Translations under genes and position numbers: made by a program | NCBI GenBank assembly: GCA_021776785.1 | Contig: JAJFFF010000022.1 | Span: forward strand, 1 to 64,000 | From: Planctomycetota bacterium | Lineage (GTDB): Bacteria > Planctomycetota > PLA2 | Direction of reading: 5' to 3' | Length of the DNA stretch: 64,000 bases | Shown: positions 1 through 9,038 of the stretch, piece by piece | Numbering within the stretch: the stretch's first letter is position 1 | Layout: each line of letters begins with the position of its first letter | The notes under the pieces: model-generated | Database searches by the model: none | Seen by the model: only the letters and a program-made list of their open reading frames with translations | What the model was told of the DNA's origin: nothing

Positions 1-140
1 CGGAATCGTCCGCTTACAGCGGAACAGGCTCGGGCCCCGCGGCCAACGCGGCGTTCTCGGGTGCCGGCGCGACGATCACGGGTAGCACCGCCACGGGCGG
101 CACCGGTCGTGACACGAACTTCTGGAAGCAGGCTGGCTAA
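1..140 (+). CDS. Prepilin-like protein, 3' end only (tandem paralogue of the next gene)
   Basis: The window opens inside this gene; the reading frame runs from base 3 to a TAA at 138-140. The visible tail is rich in Gly, Ser, Thr and Ala and ends with a GRDTNFWKQ-type motif. The next gene ends with GRDGNFWKR and also shares an AYSG motif about 40 residues from its end. The two are therefore tandem copies of one pseudopilin/prepilin-like family. Function beyond that is not visible because the N-terminus lies outside the window. An intrinsic terminator follows at 168-194, so the copies are probably separate transcription units. Confidence 0.75.
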   Translation, partial: ESSAYSGTGSGPAANAAFSGAGATITGSTATGGTGRDTNFWKQAG

Positions 141-167
141 ACCGCCAACTTACTTTTTGAAGTTGTC

Positions 168-194
168 GCAAGGGGTCCTTTTGGGGCCCCTTGC
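168..194 (+). terminator. Intrinsic terminator after the first prepilin-like gene
   Basis: An 11-bp stem (168-178 with 184-194, one G-T wobble) closes a short T-rich loop and is followed by a modest T-rich tail. A second, shorter stem (204-209 with 215-220) lies just downstream. Both sit between the stop at 140 and the start at 270. Confidence 0.6.
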
Positions 195-269
195 TTCATT
201 TGACCCCTTAAGCGAAGGGGCGGGTGTCCGAAAAGATATGCGGGATTTTCGAAGACGGACATTGGGGCC

Positions 270-944
270 ATGCGAGACAAGCGCGGATTTACATTGATTG
301 AGCTGATGATCGTCGTGGTCATCATCGCGGTCGTTGCGGCGATCGCGCTACCAAACCTACTCTCGTCGCGGCTCAGTGCGAACGAGACGGGCGCCATTGC
401 GACGCTGCGCAAGTTGCTCTCGAGCCAAGCGCAGTTTCAAGCGCGCGCGCTCGCCGACGAGGACAATGACGGCATCGGCGAGATGGGCGTATTCGCTGAG
501 CTCTCCGGCGGCGTTGGCGTTCGTGGAGGGAACATACTCAGGCCCCTCGTCTTGTCCTCCGCCTTTCGCGCGGTCAATGCATCCGGCGAGCTTGCCACGC
601 ACGGCTATCAGTTCCGGATCTTTTTACCGGACGCTTCCGGCGACGGCATCGGCGAAGTGGCGGGCGGTGGCCCTCCGGCTGGCATCGATCCCGACGTCGC
701 GGAAACGACGTGGTGTTGCTACGCGTGGCCGACGAGCTACGAGATGAGCGGCCTGCGCACGTTTTTTGTCAACCAGGGCGGCGACATCATCTTTACCGAC
801 AACCGCGCGTACTCCGGTCCGGGCGCGGGGCCGACACCCGGCGCGGCGATGGGTGGCTCTGGTTCTGCGAACTCGATTACAGCGGCCGTGGCGACCGGTG
901 CGTCGGGCCGCGACGGAAATTTCTGGAAGCGTATCGGCAGCTAG
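270..944 (+). CDS. Prepilin-type protein with N-terminal cleavage/methylation motif
   Basis: The N-terminus MRDKRGFTLIELM is a textbook type IV prepilin/pseudopilin signal: a short basic leader, cleavage after Gly and Glu at +5, then a hydrophobic helix to about residue 30. The 224-residue protein should be processed by a prepilin peptidase and assembled into a pilus or type II secretion pseudopilus. Two Asp-rich stretches (DEDNDGIGE near residue 66 and DASGDGIGE near 125) look like calcium-binding loops, as in GspG-like major pseudopilins. The C-terminus is Gly/Ser/Ala-rich and ends in FWKRIGS, matching the preceding partial gene. No secretion ATPase or platform gene is nearby, so the machine must be encoded elsewhere. 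Confidence 0.85.
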   Translation: MRDKRGFTLIELMIVVVIIAVVAAIALPNLLSSRLSANETGAIATLRKLLSSQAQFQARALADEDNDGIGEMGVFAELSGGVGVRGGNILRPLVLSSAFRAVNASGELATHGYQFRIFLPDASGDGIGEVAGGGPPAGIDPDVAETTWCCYAWPTSYEMSGLRTFFVNQGGDIIFTDNRAYSGPGAGPTPGAAMGGSGSANSITAAVATGASGRDGNFWKRIGS

Positions 945-1130
945 CAACCCGTGGCGAGCTTGGAACAACGAGAGTCGTTCCTCGCCCTCGTGACGTTGCA
1001 ACGAGCGGCCAAACGCTGCGCTCTCCCCGCCGGCGTCCTGTCGGATTGTTCATTTTCCTAAACCTTTGAGCGTCTGAACTCCGATAGGGGATCGGAGCGC
1101 GATCGGGGCCTTGGTCCCTACGCGAAATAT

Positions 1131-2018
1131 ATGGTCAGGAAGGTCAGCGTCATCGTGCCGGCCTTGAACGAGGCGGCGTCCATTGATGGTCTCATTCGTG
1201 AGATTTGGGCGGTTGCTGAGACACGCGCCGAGCACGAGCAATTCGAAATCATCGTCGTGGACGACGGGTCCACCGACGGCACCGGCGACATCGCCGCGCA
1301 GGCGGGTGCACGCGTCGTGCGCCATCCGTACAACATCGGCAACGGCGCCGCGGTCAAAGCGGGAATGCGCGCGGCCACCGGCGACGTCTTCTTAATGATG
1401 GATGCGGACGGACAGCATCGCCCCGAGGAGATTCCGATGCTCCTCGACGCGCTCGAGGATCACGCGATGGTCGTCGGCGCTCGGCAAAAATCCGGGCAAG
1501 CCAACTTCCACCGCCGTCTTGCGAACGGCGTCTACAACCGTTTCGCAACCTACGTCACCGGCAAGAAGATCGAAGATCTCACGTCGGGCTTTCGCGCAAT
1601 TCGTGCGGGCGTCGCGCAGCGATTCGTGTATCTGCTACCGAACACGTTCAGCTACCCGACGACGATCACGCTCTCGTGTTTTAAGACTGGACTTCCGGTT
1701 TGCTATCGCCCGATCGCGGCGCGGAAGCGAATCGGCAAGAGCAAGATTCGGATCTTTCGCGACGGCGCGCGGTTCTTCTTGATCATTTTGAAGATCGCGA
1801 CCATTTTCAGTCCGTTTCGCGTGTTCTTTCCGCTGTCCGCGCTGTCGTTCCTGACGGGCGCCGGCTGGTACGCCTACACGTTCGCCACCGCCGGACGCTT
1901 CACCAACATGTCCATGTTGATGTTCGTGCAAGCGGTGATGCTGTTTTGCTTGGCGTTGATCTCCGAGCAGGTTGCGCAACTGCGCTTCGACCGCAGCGAG
2001 CGACGAGGGGCGTCGTGA
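1131..2018 (+). CDS. GT2-family glycosyltransferase (DPM1/ArnC-like)
   Basis: The 295-residue protein starts VSVIVPALNEA and carries VVDDGSTDGT and MDADGQH, the nucleotide-sugar and metal-binding motifs of GT-A fold family 2 enzymes. It most resembles polyprenyl-phosphate sugar transferases such as dolichol-phosphate mannosyltransferase and ArnC. Two hydrophobic helices near residues 215-275 would anchor it in the inner membrane. It opens a tightly coupled operon: its TGA overlaps the GTG start of the next glycosyltransferase. The likely role is loading a sugar onto a lipid carrier for glycan assembly; the sugar cannot be read from sequence. No strong Shine-Dalgarno is visible before the ATG at 1131. 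Confidence 0.88.
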   Translation: MVRKVSVIVPALNEAASIDGLIREIWAVAETRAEHEQFEIIVVDDGSTDGTGDIAAQAGARVVRHPYNIGNGAAVKAGMRAATGDVFLMMDADGQHRPEEIPMLLDALEDHAMVVGARQKSGQANFHRRLANGVYNRFATYVTGKKIEDLTSGFRAIRAGVAQRFVYLLPNTFSYPTTITLSCFKTGLPVCYRPIAARKRIGKSKIRIFRDGARFFLIILKIATIFSPFRVFFPLSALSFLTGAGWYAYTFATAGRFTNMSMLMFVQAVMLFCLALISEQVAQLRFDRSERRGAS

Positions 2019-3187
2019 GGGTCCTCTGGTTCGGAACCTACAGCGTGGGTGGGGGCTATCCGCGAAACACCGTCCTCATCGAGTCACTTCGCGCCGTCGG
2101 CGTCGAAGTCCGCGAGTGCCACGTCCCCCTCTTCGGAGGAGCGCAAGACAAAGTCGCCGCCGCGCGCTCCCTTGGCGCATTGATGAAGACGGGGCTCCGT
2201 GCCGTGGGCGCGTGGGTTCGATTGGCGTTTCGCTTCTATCGGGCGGGACGGCGCGACATCGTCGTGGTCGGCTACACCGGGCACGCCGACGTCTACCTGG
2301 CGCGGTTGCTCTCGATCGTCTGGCGCAAACCGGTCGTCCTCGACGCGTTCTTGAGTCCGTACGACACGGTTGTGTTTGATCGCGGCATCGTGGCTTCCAA
2401 CACACGAGCGGCGCGCACTCTCTTTCATCTTGAACGCGGTGCGCTGCGCCTCTCCGATCTTGTGCTGACCGATACGACCGCTCACTCCGATCACATGGCA
2501 TCGTTGTTTTCGGTGCCGCGCTCACGCTTTGTTTCGATTCCGGTGGGGTCGCTGGTCAAGCGCCCAGCGCGTCGTCTTGCCGAAGCGCGTGTGCCCGTTG
2601 CCGTCGGCGTGGCCGGAGGCGGGGTCGACGACGAGTCCTCCCGCCCGTTCAGAGCGTTCTTCTGTGGATCGTTCGTGCCGCTGCAAGGCGTGGACTACAT
2701 CTTGGACGCCGCCGCGCGCGCACCCGACATTGAGTTCGCGCTCGTGGGGGATGGACCCGACGGTGCGCGCGTGGAACGCGACGTTGCCGCGCGGAATCTC
2801 CCCAACGTTCGTTTCGAGCGCACGTTCATCGCGCGTGACGAGCTCGAGCGGCGGCTTGCGGAGGCCGATGCGGTCTTGGGTGTGTTCGGCAAGACCGCGA
2901 AGTCGCCGCGCGTTGTGCCCTGCAAGGTGTACGACGGCCTCGCCGCCGGGCTGCCGGTTGTGACCGGAGGCGGCGCGGGGCCCGCGGAGTGGCTGCACGA
3001 CGGTCAAGACTCGCTGCTTGTGAGCCGCGATGATCCTGCCGAGCTTGTGCGTGCGCTTCGACGGTTGCGCGACGAACCCGGACTCGCGCCACGGCTGCGA
3101 GCCGGCGCGCGGCGTGCGGCGCGGGAACGATTCAGTCGTCGTGCCATCGGACAGCGTCTTCTCGAAGCGTTGCAGAGGGTCGTATGA
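2015..3187 (+). CDS. GT4/GT1-family glycosyltransferase
   Basis: This 390-residue protein begins at a GTG overlapping the upstream stop (GTGA, 4 bp). That start gives an N-terminus VRVLWFGTYSVGGGYPRN, the usual first strand and glycine loop of GT-B enzymes. A C-terminal Rossmann half contains a FFCGSFVPLQGVDYI-type strand-loop, VGDGPD, and a CKVYDGLAAGLPVV segment where the family's EX7E region falls. Predicted to be cytoplasmic, transferring a sugar from a nucleotide donor in polysaccharide or glycolipid synthesis. Longer in-frame upstream extensions would overlap the GT2 gene heavily and were rejected. It is translationally coupled to both neighbours. Confidence 0.8.
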   Translation: MRVLWFGTYSVGGGYPRNTVLIESLRAVGVEVRECHVPLFGGAQDKVAAARSLGALMKTGLRAVGAWVRLAFRFYRAGRRDIVVVGYTGHADVYLARLLSIVWRKPVVLDAFLSPYDTVVFDRGIVASNTRAARTLFHLERGALRLSDLVLTDTTAHSDHMASLFSVPRSRFVSIPVGSLVKRPARRLAEARVPVAVGVAGGGVDDESSRPFRAFFCGSFVPLQGVDYILDAAARAPDIEFALVGDGPDGARVERDVAARNLPNVRFERTFIARDELERRLAEADAVLGVFGKTAKSPRVVPCKVYDGLAAGLPVVTGGGAGPAEWLHDGQDSLLVSRDDPAELVRALRRLRDEPGLAPRLRAGARRAARERFSRRAIGQRLLEALQRVV

Positions 3188-4254
3188 AAATTGCGATCAA
3201 CGGCCTTGCGGTCTCGCGCTCGTTGCCGGGGTTGGGACGCACGACGCTGCATACGGTGCGTGCGCTCCTCGCGGCTAGTGCCGAGCACGAGATCTATCTA
3301 CTCCTTCCGCGGGACGCGCCGAAGACGCTCGACGTCGGTGGCGATCGGCTCCATCTCGTTCGCACGGATCTGTCGTTGGGCGAGCCGCTTCAGAGTGAGC
3401 CGTCGGACCCGCGCGAGCTGTCCGAATGGATCGACGAGACGATGGACGTTTACTACGCGCCCAGCTTCCTGCTGCCGCCGCTGAGCGGTGCGCGTGCGAC
3501 GGTGCACTGCGTCCACGATCTCGCGTGGCGCAAGTTGCCCGCCAGCAAGAGCGAGGTGTTTCGCTCGTATCTGAACTACCGCATTCCGGAAGTGCTCGAA
3601 CGTGCGGATCGCATCGTTTGCGTTTCCAACGCGACGCGCAACGATGTGGTCAAGCAATTCGGGGCCGATCTTGAAACACGCGTGCGCGTCGTACCGCTCG
3701 GTGTCGATCTGGCGCGCTATTTTCCGAGAGACGAAGAGACCACGGAGGCGGCCTTCGTCGCCGTCGTTGGAAGTTACGACGCTCGCAAGAACATCCACTC
3801 GCTGCTGGAGGCGTTCCCCGTGTTTCGCGCGCGGATGCGTCCGTGCCGACTGGTGATGGTGGGGCCCGCCGACGCGAGAGCGGCCAAGCCGCCCGCCGTA
3901 GACTTCTTGGGGCACCTGGATGAGGATGAACTCGCGTCGCTTTACCGGCGCGCGTTGATGGTCGTCCAGCCGACGCACTACGAAGGTTCTGGACTGCCGG
4001 TGCTCGACGCGATGGCGTGTGGAACGCCGGTCGCGTGCGCGGACACGGCCGTGTTTCGTGAGATCGCCGGCGACGCCGCGCACTATTTCGATCCCTACGA
4101 CGCCAGCTCGATCGCAAGGGCGATGGACCGTTTGGCGCGCGACGAGGCGCTGCGTCAATCGTTGTCGCGGCGCGGTGTGGCGCGCGCGCAGTCGTTCCCG
4201 TGGGAAGCGAGCGCAAACAAGCTGCTCGCCGTCTTTATGGAGGCCGTGGCATGA
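3184..4254 (+). CDS. GT4-family glycosyltransferase
   Basis: A 356-residue GT-B glycosyltransferase whose ATG overlaps the previous stop (ATGA). It shows HDLAWRKLP, VSNATRNDV, the VVGSYDARKNI donor-site loop and HYEGSGLPVLDAMACGTPV, which carries the family EX7E pair. These are hallmarks of GT4 mannosyl-, galactosyl- or rhamnosyl-transferases in O-antigen and exopolysaccharide clusters. Its order and spacing match the neighbouring genes, so it should act in the same pathway. Donor and acceptor are unknown. Confidence 0.88.
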   Translation: MKIAINGLAVSRSLPGLGRTTLHTVRALLAASAEHEIYLLLPRDAPKTLDVGGDRLHLVRTDLSLGEPLQSEPSDPRELSEWIDETMDVYYAPSFLLPPLSGARATVHCVHDLAWRKLPASKSEVFRSYLNYRIPEVLERADRIVCVSNATRNDVVKQFGADLETRVRVVPLGVDLARYFPRDEETTEAAFVAVVGSYDARKNIHSLLEAFPVFRARMRPCRLVMVGPADARAAKPPAVDFLGHLDEDELASLYRRALMVVQPTHYEGSGLPVLDAMACGTPVACADTAVFREIAGDAAHYFDPYDASSIARAMDRLARDEALRQSLSRRGVARAQSFPWEASANKLLAVFMEAVA

Positions 4255-5318
4255 TCCGTGTGGCGCTTCATGTGGTGGCCGGATCGCGCGGCGGTCCGCG
4301 GACGTACGGCGTGGCTTTGGCGGAAGCGCTGGCGCGCCGCGACGATGTCGATCTGGTCGTGCTGACCGATCGCCCGCAGACGTTTCCTGGCATCCCAACG
4401 GTTCGCTTGCGCGGCCCCCGTCCCTATGCGGACCACGTCGTCGTTCCGCGCGTGCTCGGTCGCCTCGCGCCGGACGTGTACCACAACACAAAGAACGCGC
4501 TTCCGCGCAAGATCGCGTGCCCGTCCGTCGTGACGCTACACGACCTCGCGTACCTCCACTTTCCGGAGACGTTTGGTTGGTTGTCGCGCGCGTATCTCAA
4601 GTGGCATCACGAGCACGCGGCGAAGCACGCGCATCGCATCATTGCGCCTTCCGAGCACGCCGCGAGCGACATCAGCAACAACTTGGACGTTGCCCGCCAT
4701 CGCTTGCGCGTTGTGCATCACGGCGTGGCGCCGGCCTTCCATGAAGCGCCGCCGGAGCCGACTCTGGATCTTCCGCGTCCGTACATTCTTTCGGTCGGCA
4801 CGATCCAAGCGCGTAAGAACTTAGATGTTCTTGTGGAGGCTGTGGCTTTGCTGCGCGCGTATCGCCGCGAGCCGTTTGAACTTGTGATTGCGGGGCGTCG
4901 CGGCTGGAAGACGGACGCGTTTGATGCGGCGTGCCGCAAAACGCCTGTGCGTTTGCTCGGCGTGGTCGATGACAAAGAGTTGCCTTCGCTCTATGCGAAT
5001 GCCGCCGCGTTTGTCCAGCCGTCGTCCTACGAGGGATTTGGGCTCACGGCCGCAGAGGCGCTGGCGACCGGTGTTCCGGTGATCGCGGCGGAAGCAGGGA
5101 GCCTGCCGGAGGTGGTCGGTGACGCGGGCATCCTGGTTCCGCCGCGGAGCGCCCCGGCGCTGGCGACCGCAATCGAACGAGTGCTGGACGACGGACCGCT
5201 GGCCGCGAAGCTGCGCGCCGCGGGATTGCGCCGTGCCCAAGAGTTTTCTTGGGACCGCTCCGCACAGGAACATCTCGATGTCTACCGTGACCTAAAGGAC
5301 ACGAAGGTGCCCGTGTGA
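4251..5318 (+). CDS. GT4-family glycosyltransferase
   Basis: The ATG at 4251 overlaps the preceding stop (ATGA) and gives MIRVALHVVAGSRGGPRTYG, a clean GT-B N-terminus, so the longer upstream frame is not the start. The 355 residues include LHDLAYLHFPE, APSEHAASDI, SVGTIQARKNLD and SYEGFGLTAAEALATGVPV with the EX7E pair. It is a close relative of the preceding gene (same HDLA, S-A-D-I and ARKN landmarks), suggesting tandem duplication with changed specificity. It is coupled to the following membrane protein by a GTGA overlap. Confidence 0.88.
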   Translation: MIRVALHVVAGSRGGPRTYGVALAEALARRDDVDLVVLTDRPQTFPGIPTVRLRGPRPYADHVVVPRVLGRLAPDVYHNTKNALPRKIACPSVVTLHDLAYLHFPETFGWLSRAYLKWHHEHAAKHAHRIIAPSEHAASDISNNLDVARHRLRVVHHGVAPAFHEAPPEPTLDLPRPYILSVGTIQARKNLDVLVEAVALLRAYRREPFELVIAGRRGWKTDAFDAACRKTPVRLLGVVDDKELPSLYANAAAFVQPSSYEGFGLTAAEALATGVPVIAAEAGSLPEVVGDAGILVPPRSAPALATAIERVLDDGPLAAKLRAAGLRRAQEFSWDRSAQEHLDVYRDLKDTKVPV

Positions 5319-7279
5319 GTTGGTGGCGCACAGAAATTGCACGAGCACCGCGCCTGTTCGGGGCGGTGCTCGTGATGGCGGTCGCCGCAGCGACATACGC
5401 CAACACGTTGGACGGCGGATTTCATTTCGACGATGGCCATCACATCACCGAGAATCCATACGTCCGCGACGCCGCGTTTCTCGACGACTTTTGGACGCGT
5501 CCGGATCTGTTCAGCGCGCTTCCCGGCCACCACATGTACCGCCCGGTCGTAATGGCCGCGCACACTCTCAACTACCGATGGGGCGGCTACGACCCCCTCG
5601 CCTGGCGCCTGACCGCGATCGCGCTCCACGTCATCGCAACGCTAGGTGTATTTTTGGCCATTGCGGCGGTCTCGGACCGGCTGAAAAGCCATCGTCCGCT
5701 GACCGGGGCCACCGTAGCCGCCCTTATCTTTGCCGCCCACCCCGTCCTTACCGAGTCGGTGAACTACGCTAGCGCGCGTTCCTCGTTACTCGCGACGGTC
5801 GGCGTTGTGTGGGCGCTCACGTTGCACTTCGCGGCCGAGAAACGCCGCCGCCCGTGGGCGCGGCTATCGCTCTGGGCGCTCTCGCTTAGCTCGTTTGCGT
5901 TCGCGCTATTCAGCAAAGAAATCGCGTGCATGTATCCCGTGCTGCTTCTTTGGTGTTGCCTGCGAACCCGCAGCCGCTTGGTGCCCGTCCTGCCAACGTT
6001 TCTGGTCTTAGGGCTCTATCTGTTTACGCGAGATCTGCTGTTGGGCAGTGCCGTTGTGGACTTCCAAGCGCGTGCGGCCGGAGTGGCGCAGGCCGATCCG
6101 TCGACCGGGGCCGGGCGACCGGTTCTATGGAACCTGTTCACGCAAGCGCGTGTCATTCTCCACTACCTGTGGCTTGTTGTGTGGCCGAGCGACCTCAGTG
6201 TGAATCGGCACGTGCGCGTGTCTTCGAGCGCGTGGGACCTGGACGTAATCGCGTGTGGCCTGACGATCATCGGGCTATGGGTGGTCGCGTGGCGGGAGCG
6301 CGTGCGCTTCCCACGACTGAGCATGGGGATCGTGTGGTTTTTCATGGCGCTGGCGCCGACCTCGTCGATCGTTCCGCTCAACCAAGTGATGAACGAACAC
6401 CGGATGTACCTGCCGATGGTCGGCATCATGCTTGCCCTCGCGGCCGGCGTCTCGGTGGTGTGGCGCGGGCGGTGGCGCGGATGGCGCATGGCCGTGCCGA
6501 TCGGCGCTGTCGTGGTCGCGCTCGTCGTCGTTTCGCACCGACGAAATCGCGATTGGTCGACGAGTGAAGCCCTGTGGACGGCGGCGGTGCGTGTGTCACC
6601 GGAGTCCGGCGCTTGCTGGAACGCTCTGGGAACACAACAGCGACTTGCCGGGAAGTACGACAGGGCACTGGCATCGTTCCAGCGGAGTCGCAAGCTCGAC
6701 GAACGCGCGTGGGCGCCGCGTTTCAACCTGGGGACGCTCTACCTGCAGCGTGGGCACGAAACCAAAAACGAGGATGATTTTGTGCAAGCCGAACGGTGGT
6801 TGCACGAATCCCTTGAGGTGGAGCCGGATTCCGAGCGCTCCCGCTGGTACTTGGCCGAAACGTGGAACCAGATGGGGCGCGTAGCCGAAGCGGAGGCCGA
6901 GTGGCGCGCGCTAGCCGGCCGCAACGAACGGTTGCGCGTGATGACGCGCTTTCCGCTTGCGGGCTTGCTCGCGGAGCGCGGCGACTTTGCGCAGGCCGAG
7001 GCGCTCTACCGCGAAGCGCTGGAGAGTCCGCGCGATCCCGTGAGCGCCTATCTCGGGCTGGCCGAGTTGGCCGACCGCCAAAAGCAACCCGAGCAAGCGC
7101 TCCAGTGGGCGCGCGAAGCGTTGCGTGTCCGACCGCACAGTCCCTCGCCGTACGTCTATCTTGCGCATCGACACGCCGGTCAACCGAGCGCCGTTCGTTA
7201 CCTGTTTGAAGCGGAGCGCCGCGGCTATCGCCCGACGCCGCGCGAGCGCAGCAAGATCCTCGCCCGCAGCCGGCCGTGA
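5315..7279 (+). CDS. TMTC-like polytopic membrane protein with C-terminal TPR repeats
   Basis: The GTG start at 5315 overlaps the upstream stop. The 654 residues begin with a membrane helix and then a YANTLDGGFHFDDGHHI segment typical of TMTC-type and bacterial GT-C proteins (acidic loop after helix 1). About ten hydrophobic helices follow to roughly residue 410, then TPR-like helical repeats to the end. Known TMTC proteins transfer mannose from a lipid carrier to proteins; here transfer of a lipid-linked sugar or glycan on the outer face is inferred. It completes the coupled run of glycosyltransferases and is the operon's probable export-side enzyme. Confidence 0.8.
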   Translation: MSWWRTEIARAPRLFGAVLVMAVAAATYANTLDGGFHFDDGHHITENPYVRDAAFLDDFWTRPDLFSALPGHHMYRPVVMAAHTLNYRWGGYDPLAWRLTAIALHVIATLGVFLAIAAVSDRLKSHRPLTGATVAALIFAAHPVLTESVNYASARSSLLATVGVVWALTLHFAAEKRRRPWARLSLWALSLSSFAFALFSKEIACMYPVLLLWCCLRTRSRLVPVLPTFLVLGLYLFTRDLLLGSAVVDFQARAAGVAQADPSTGAGRPVLWNLFTQARVILHYLWLVVWPSDLSVNRHVRVSSSAWDLDVIACGLTIIGLWVVAWRERVRFPRLSMGIVWFFMALAPTSSIVPLNQVMNEHRMYLPMVGIMLALAAGVSVVWRGRWRGWRMAVPIGAVVVALVVVSHRRNRDWSTSEALWTAAVRVSPESGACWNALGTQQRLAGKYDRALASFQRSRKLDERAWAPRFNLGTLYLQRGHETKNEDDFVQAERWLHESLEVEPDSERSRWYLAETWNQMGRVAEAEAEWRALAGRNERLRVMTRFPLAGLLAERGDFAQAEALYREALESPRDPVSAYLGLAELADRQKQPEQALQWAREALRVRPHSPSPYVYLAHRHAGQPSAVRYLFEAERRGYRPTPRERSKILARSRP

Positions 7280-7315
7280 CCGAGCGCTGCGCCTTCCATT
7301 TGTTAGGGTGACGCC

Positions 7316-7663
7316 GTGCCGTGTCTTGTACTCAACGTCTTCGTGGGCGAGGCGGAGCCCGTGCGCGTCGAGTTGGACGGCGAACACTTCGTCGTGGGGA
7401 GAGAACCCGGCGTCGCCATCCTGATCAAAGACGAGGTCGTCTCGCGGCGGCATCTGCTCTTTGCGTGGGTCGATGAGCGTTGGCTCGTCCAGGACTTGCA
7501 TAGCGCGAACGGCATCACGCTGAACGGCGAACGCATAAAGACCGCCGAAGTGCGCGAGAACGATGTGGTGGGCGTAGGCGAAAACGGGCCGCGCATCGAA
7601 GTCGTCGCTGCCGAGAACATCGATCCGAGTGATCTCGATCGCACGCGGTTCTTTCGCCCTTAG
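7316..7663 (+). CDS. Small stand-alone FHA-domain protein
   Basis: The 115 residues from a GTG start are almost entirely one forkhead-associated domain: VVGREPG, VVSRRHLLF and LHSANGITLNG are the canonical GR, SRRH and NG phosphothreonine-binding loops. Such domains dock partners phosphorylated by Ser/Thr kinases. No kinase is encoded nearby, so its partner is elsewhere. It lies 36 bp after the glycan operon and could be its last gene, linking polysaccharide output to kinase signalling; that link is speculative. Confidence 0.85.
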   Translation: MPCLVLNVFVGEAEPVRVELDGEHFVVGREPGVAILIKDEVVSRRHLLFAWVDERWLVQDLHSANGITLNGERIKTAEVRENDVVGVGENGPRIEVVAAENIDPSDLDRTRFFRP

Positions 7664-7691
7664 GCGGTCGACGCTACCTCTCAGGCAGAGC

Positions 7692-8951
7692 CTAAAAAAC
7701 AAGCGAAGCTAGGACGCACGCGGCGAGCACCGCGGCGGGCGCGACCGCGCGGGCCAACGCGCGCATGGTCACGCCGTAGGTGCGCGAGAGCCGGTGGGCG
7801 ATGACGGACGCCACCAACGAACGCGCGGCCAGGGTGTAGATCACAGTGATTAGCCCGCCATATCGCGCGGCGGGAACGATCACGAGCAACGATGCGAGGT
7901 TGCCAAGCGACCAACGCATCTTCTTCCGCGCATCGCCGTGCGCCAGCCAAAGCGCGCCCGGCTGCGAGTTGAATCCGGCCGCCATCACCGCGATCCCAAA
8001 CGGGACGAGCAGCGGACCGACGGACTGCCATGGCGGCGGATACAGAACGCGGAGGAGAACAGGGCCCAACCAGCACAGGGCGCCGCCTGCCAAGACGAGC
8101 GTCACGGCGTAGCCCCGTGTAATGCGGAGATACAGTTGCGCCGTTTGTTGCGGGTCGTTTTTTGCTTCGCTGAGGACCGGAAGGGCGACCTGATCGACGA
8201 CCGCGTTGCATCGATCCACCAGCGTGAGGCTGTGGCGCAGACCGAACCGATACAGCCCGAGTGCGAGCGGCCCCAAAAACGTCCCGACGGCGAGCCGATC
8301 CGCTTCGCGAAAGCCGGTGTCGGCAAACCGGGCGCCGACGATGCGCCAGCCGTCCCGACGGCGCGGCGTCTCTCCGCCCGGTTGTGCGCGCGGAGCAAGC
8401 AACCAGAGGAGGGCTGCGCCGCAACAGGCGCCGAACAGATCGGAGAGAACGAGCGCCCACGCCCCGAGTCCGGCGCGTGCGGCGTAGATCGTGGCGCCAA
8501 ACACCGCCGCCGCCACCGCGACGTCGATGCCGGCGAGGCGTGCAAAAGAAAGCGTGCGGGCCAGGCGGGCGCGTGCTGTGGCGGCGAGCCCGAGGATCCC
8601 CAGCGTCAGGACACCGGCGCGCAACAAGCTCGGTTCCAATGCGAGCCCGGCGGCGATCCAGGGAGCTAGCAGCCACAACGCGAGAGCCAGACCCCAGCCG
8701 ATCAACGCCGCCTCGCGCGCCGCCCGCGCCTGATCGATGTGCCGTTGCTGGATGCAGAGGATGTGCAAACCGCCATCGGCGGCCGCGCCGGCGATCCCAA
8801 CGACGATCGCCACGAGCCCCGCGATGCCGAACTCCTGCGGCGAAATCCACGGGGCGATGAAGTACAGCAACGCAAACGCGATCGCGATTTGGAGCGCCTG
8901 CGCCGTCAGACCCCATGCGGTGGCGGCAAAGAGCGTCCGGCGTCGCGGCAT
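7692..8951 (-). CDS. Wzx-like polysaccharide flippase (MATE/MOP superfamily)
   Basis: A hydrophobic 419-residue protein with about 12 membrane helices. A YFIAPWISPQEFGIAGLV-type loop, a mid-protein FADTGFREADRLAVG segment and later FGLRHSLTLVDRCN are typical of Wzx/RfbX lipopolysaccharide exporters. It should flip lipid-linked oligosaccharide across the inner membrane and complements the glycosyltransferases on the opposite strand. The start was set at the ATG giving MPRRRTLFAATAW, a basic n-region just before helix 1. Upstream ATGs at 8966 and 9047 are in frame, but the latter would overlap the divergent NUDIX gene. Confidence 0.82.
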   Translation of the reverse strand: MPRRRTLFAATAWGLTAQALQIAIAFALLYFIAPWISPQEFGIAGLVAIVVGIAGAAADGGLHILCIQQRHIDQARAAREAALIGWGLALALWLLAPWIAAGLALEPSLLRAGVLTLGILGLAATARARLARTLSFARLAGIDVAVAAAVFGATIYAARAGLGAWALVLSDLFGACCGAALLWLLAPRAQPGGETPRRRDGWRIVGARFADTGFREADRLAVGTFLGPLALGLYRFGLRHSLTLVDRCNAVVDQVALPVLSEAKNDPQQTAQLYLRITRGYAVTLVLAGGALCWLGPVLLRVLYPPPWQSVGPLLVPFGIAVMAAGFNSQPGALWLAHGDARKKMRWSLGNLASLLVIVPAARYGGLITVIYTLAARSLVASVIAHRLSRTYGVTMRALARAVAPAAVLAACVLASLVF

Positions 8952-9038
8952 GTATGCGGCCACCATACCGATTTTGACGCCGCCCACGCATTCGGAACCG
9001 TGGCGGATCTCGGGTGCGCGCGGCCTACAATAGGAGCC

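Noticed and set aside
3298-4491. A 397-codon minus-strand open frame
   Set aside because: Antisense to two overlapping glycosyltransferase genes with clear motifs; composition is Arg/His-rich.
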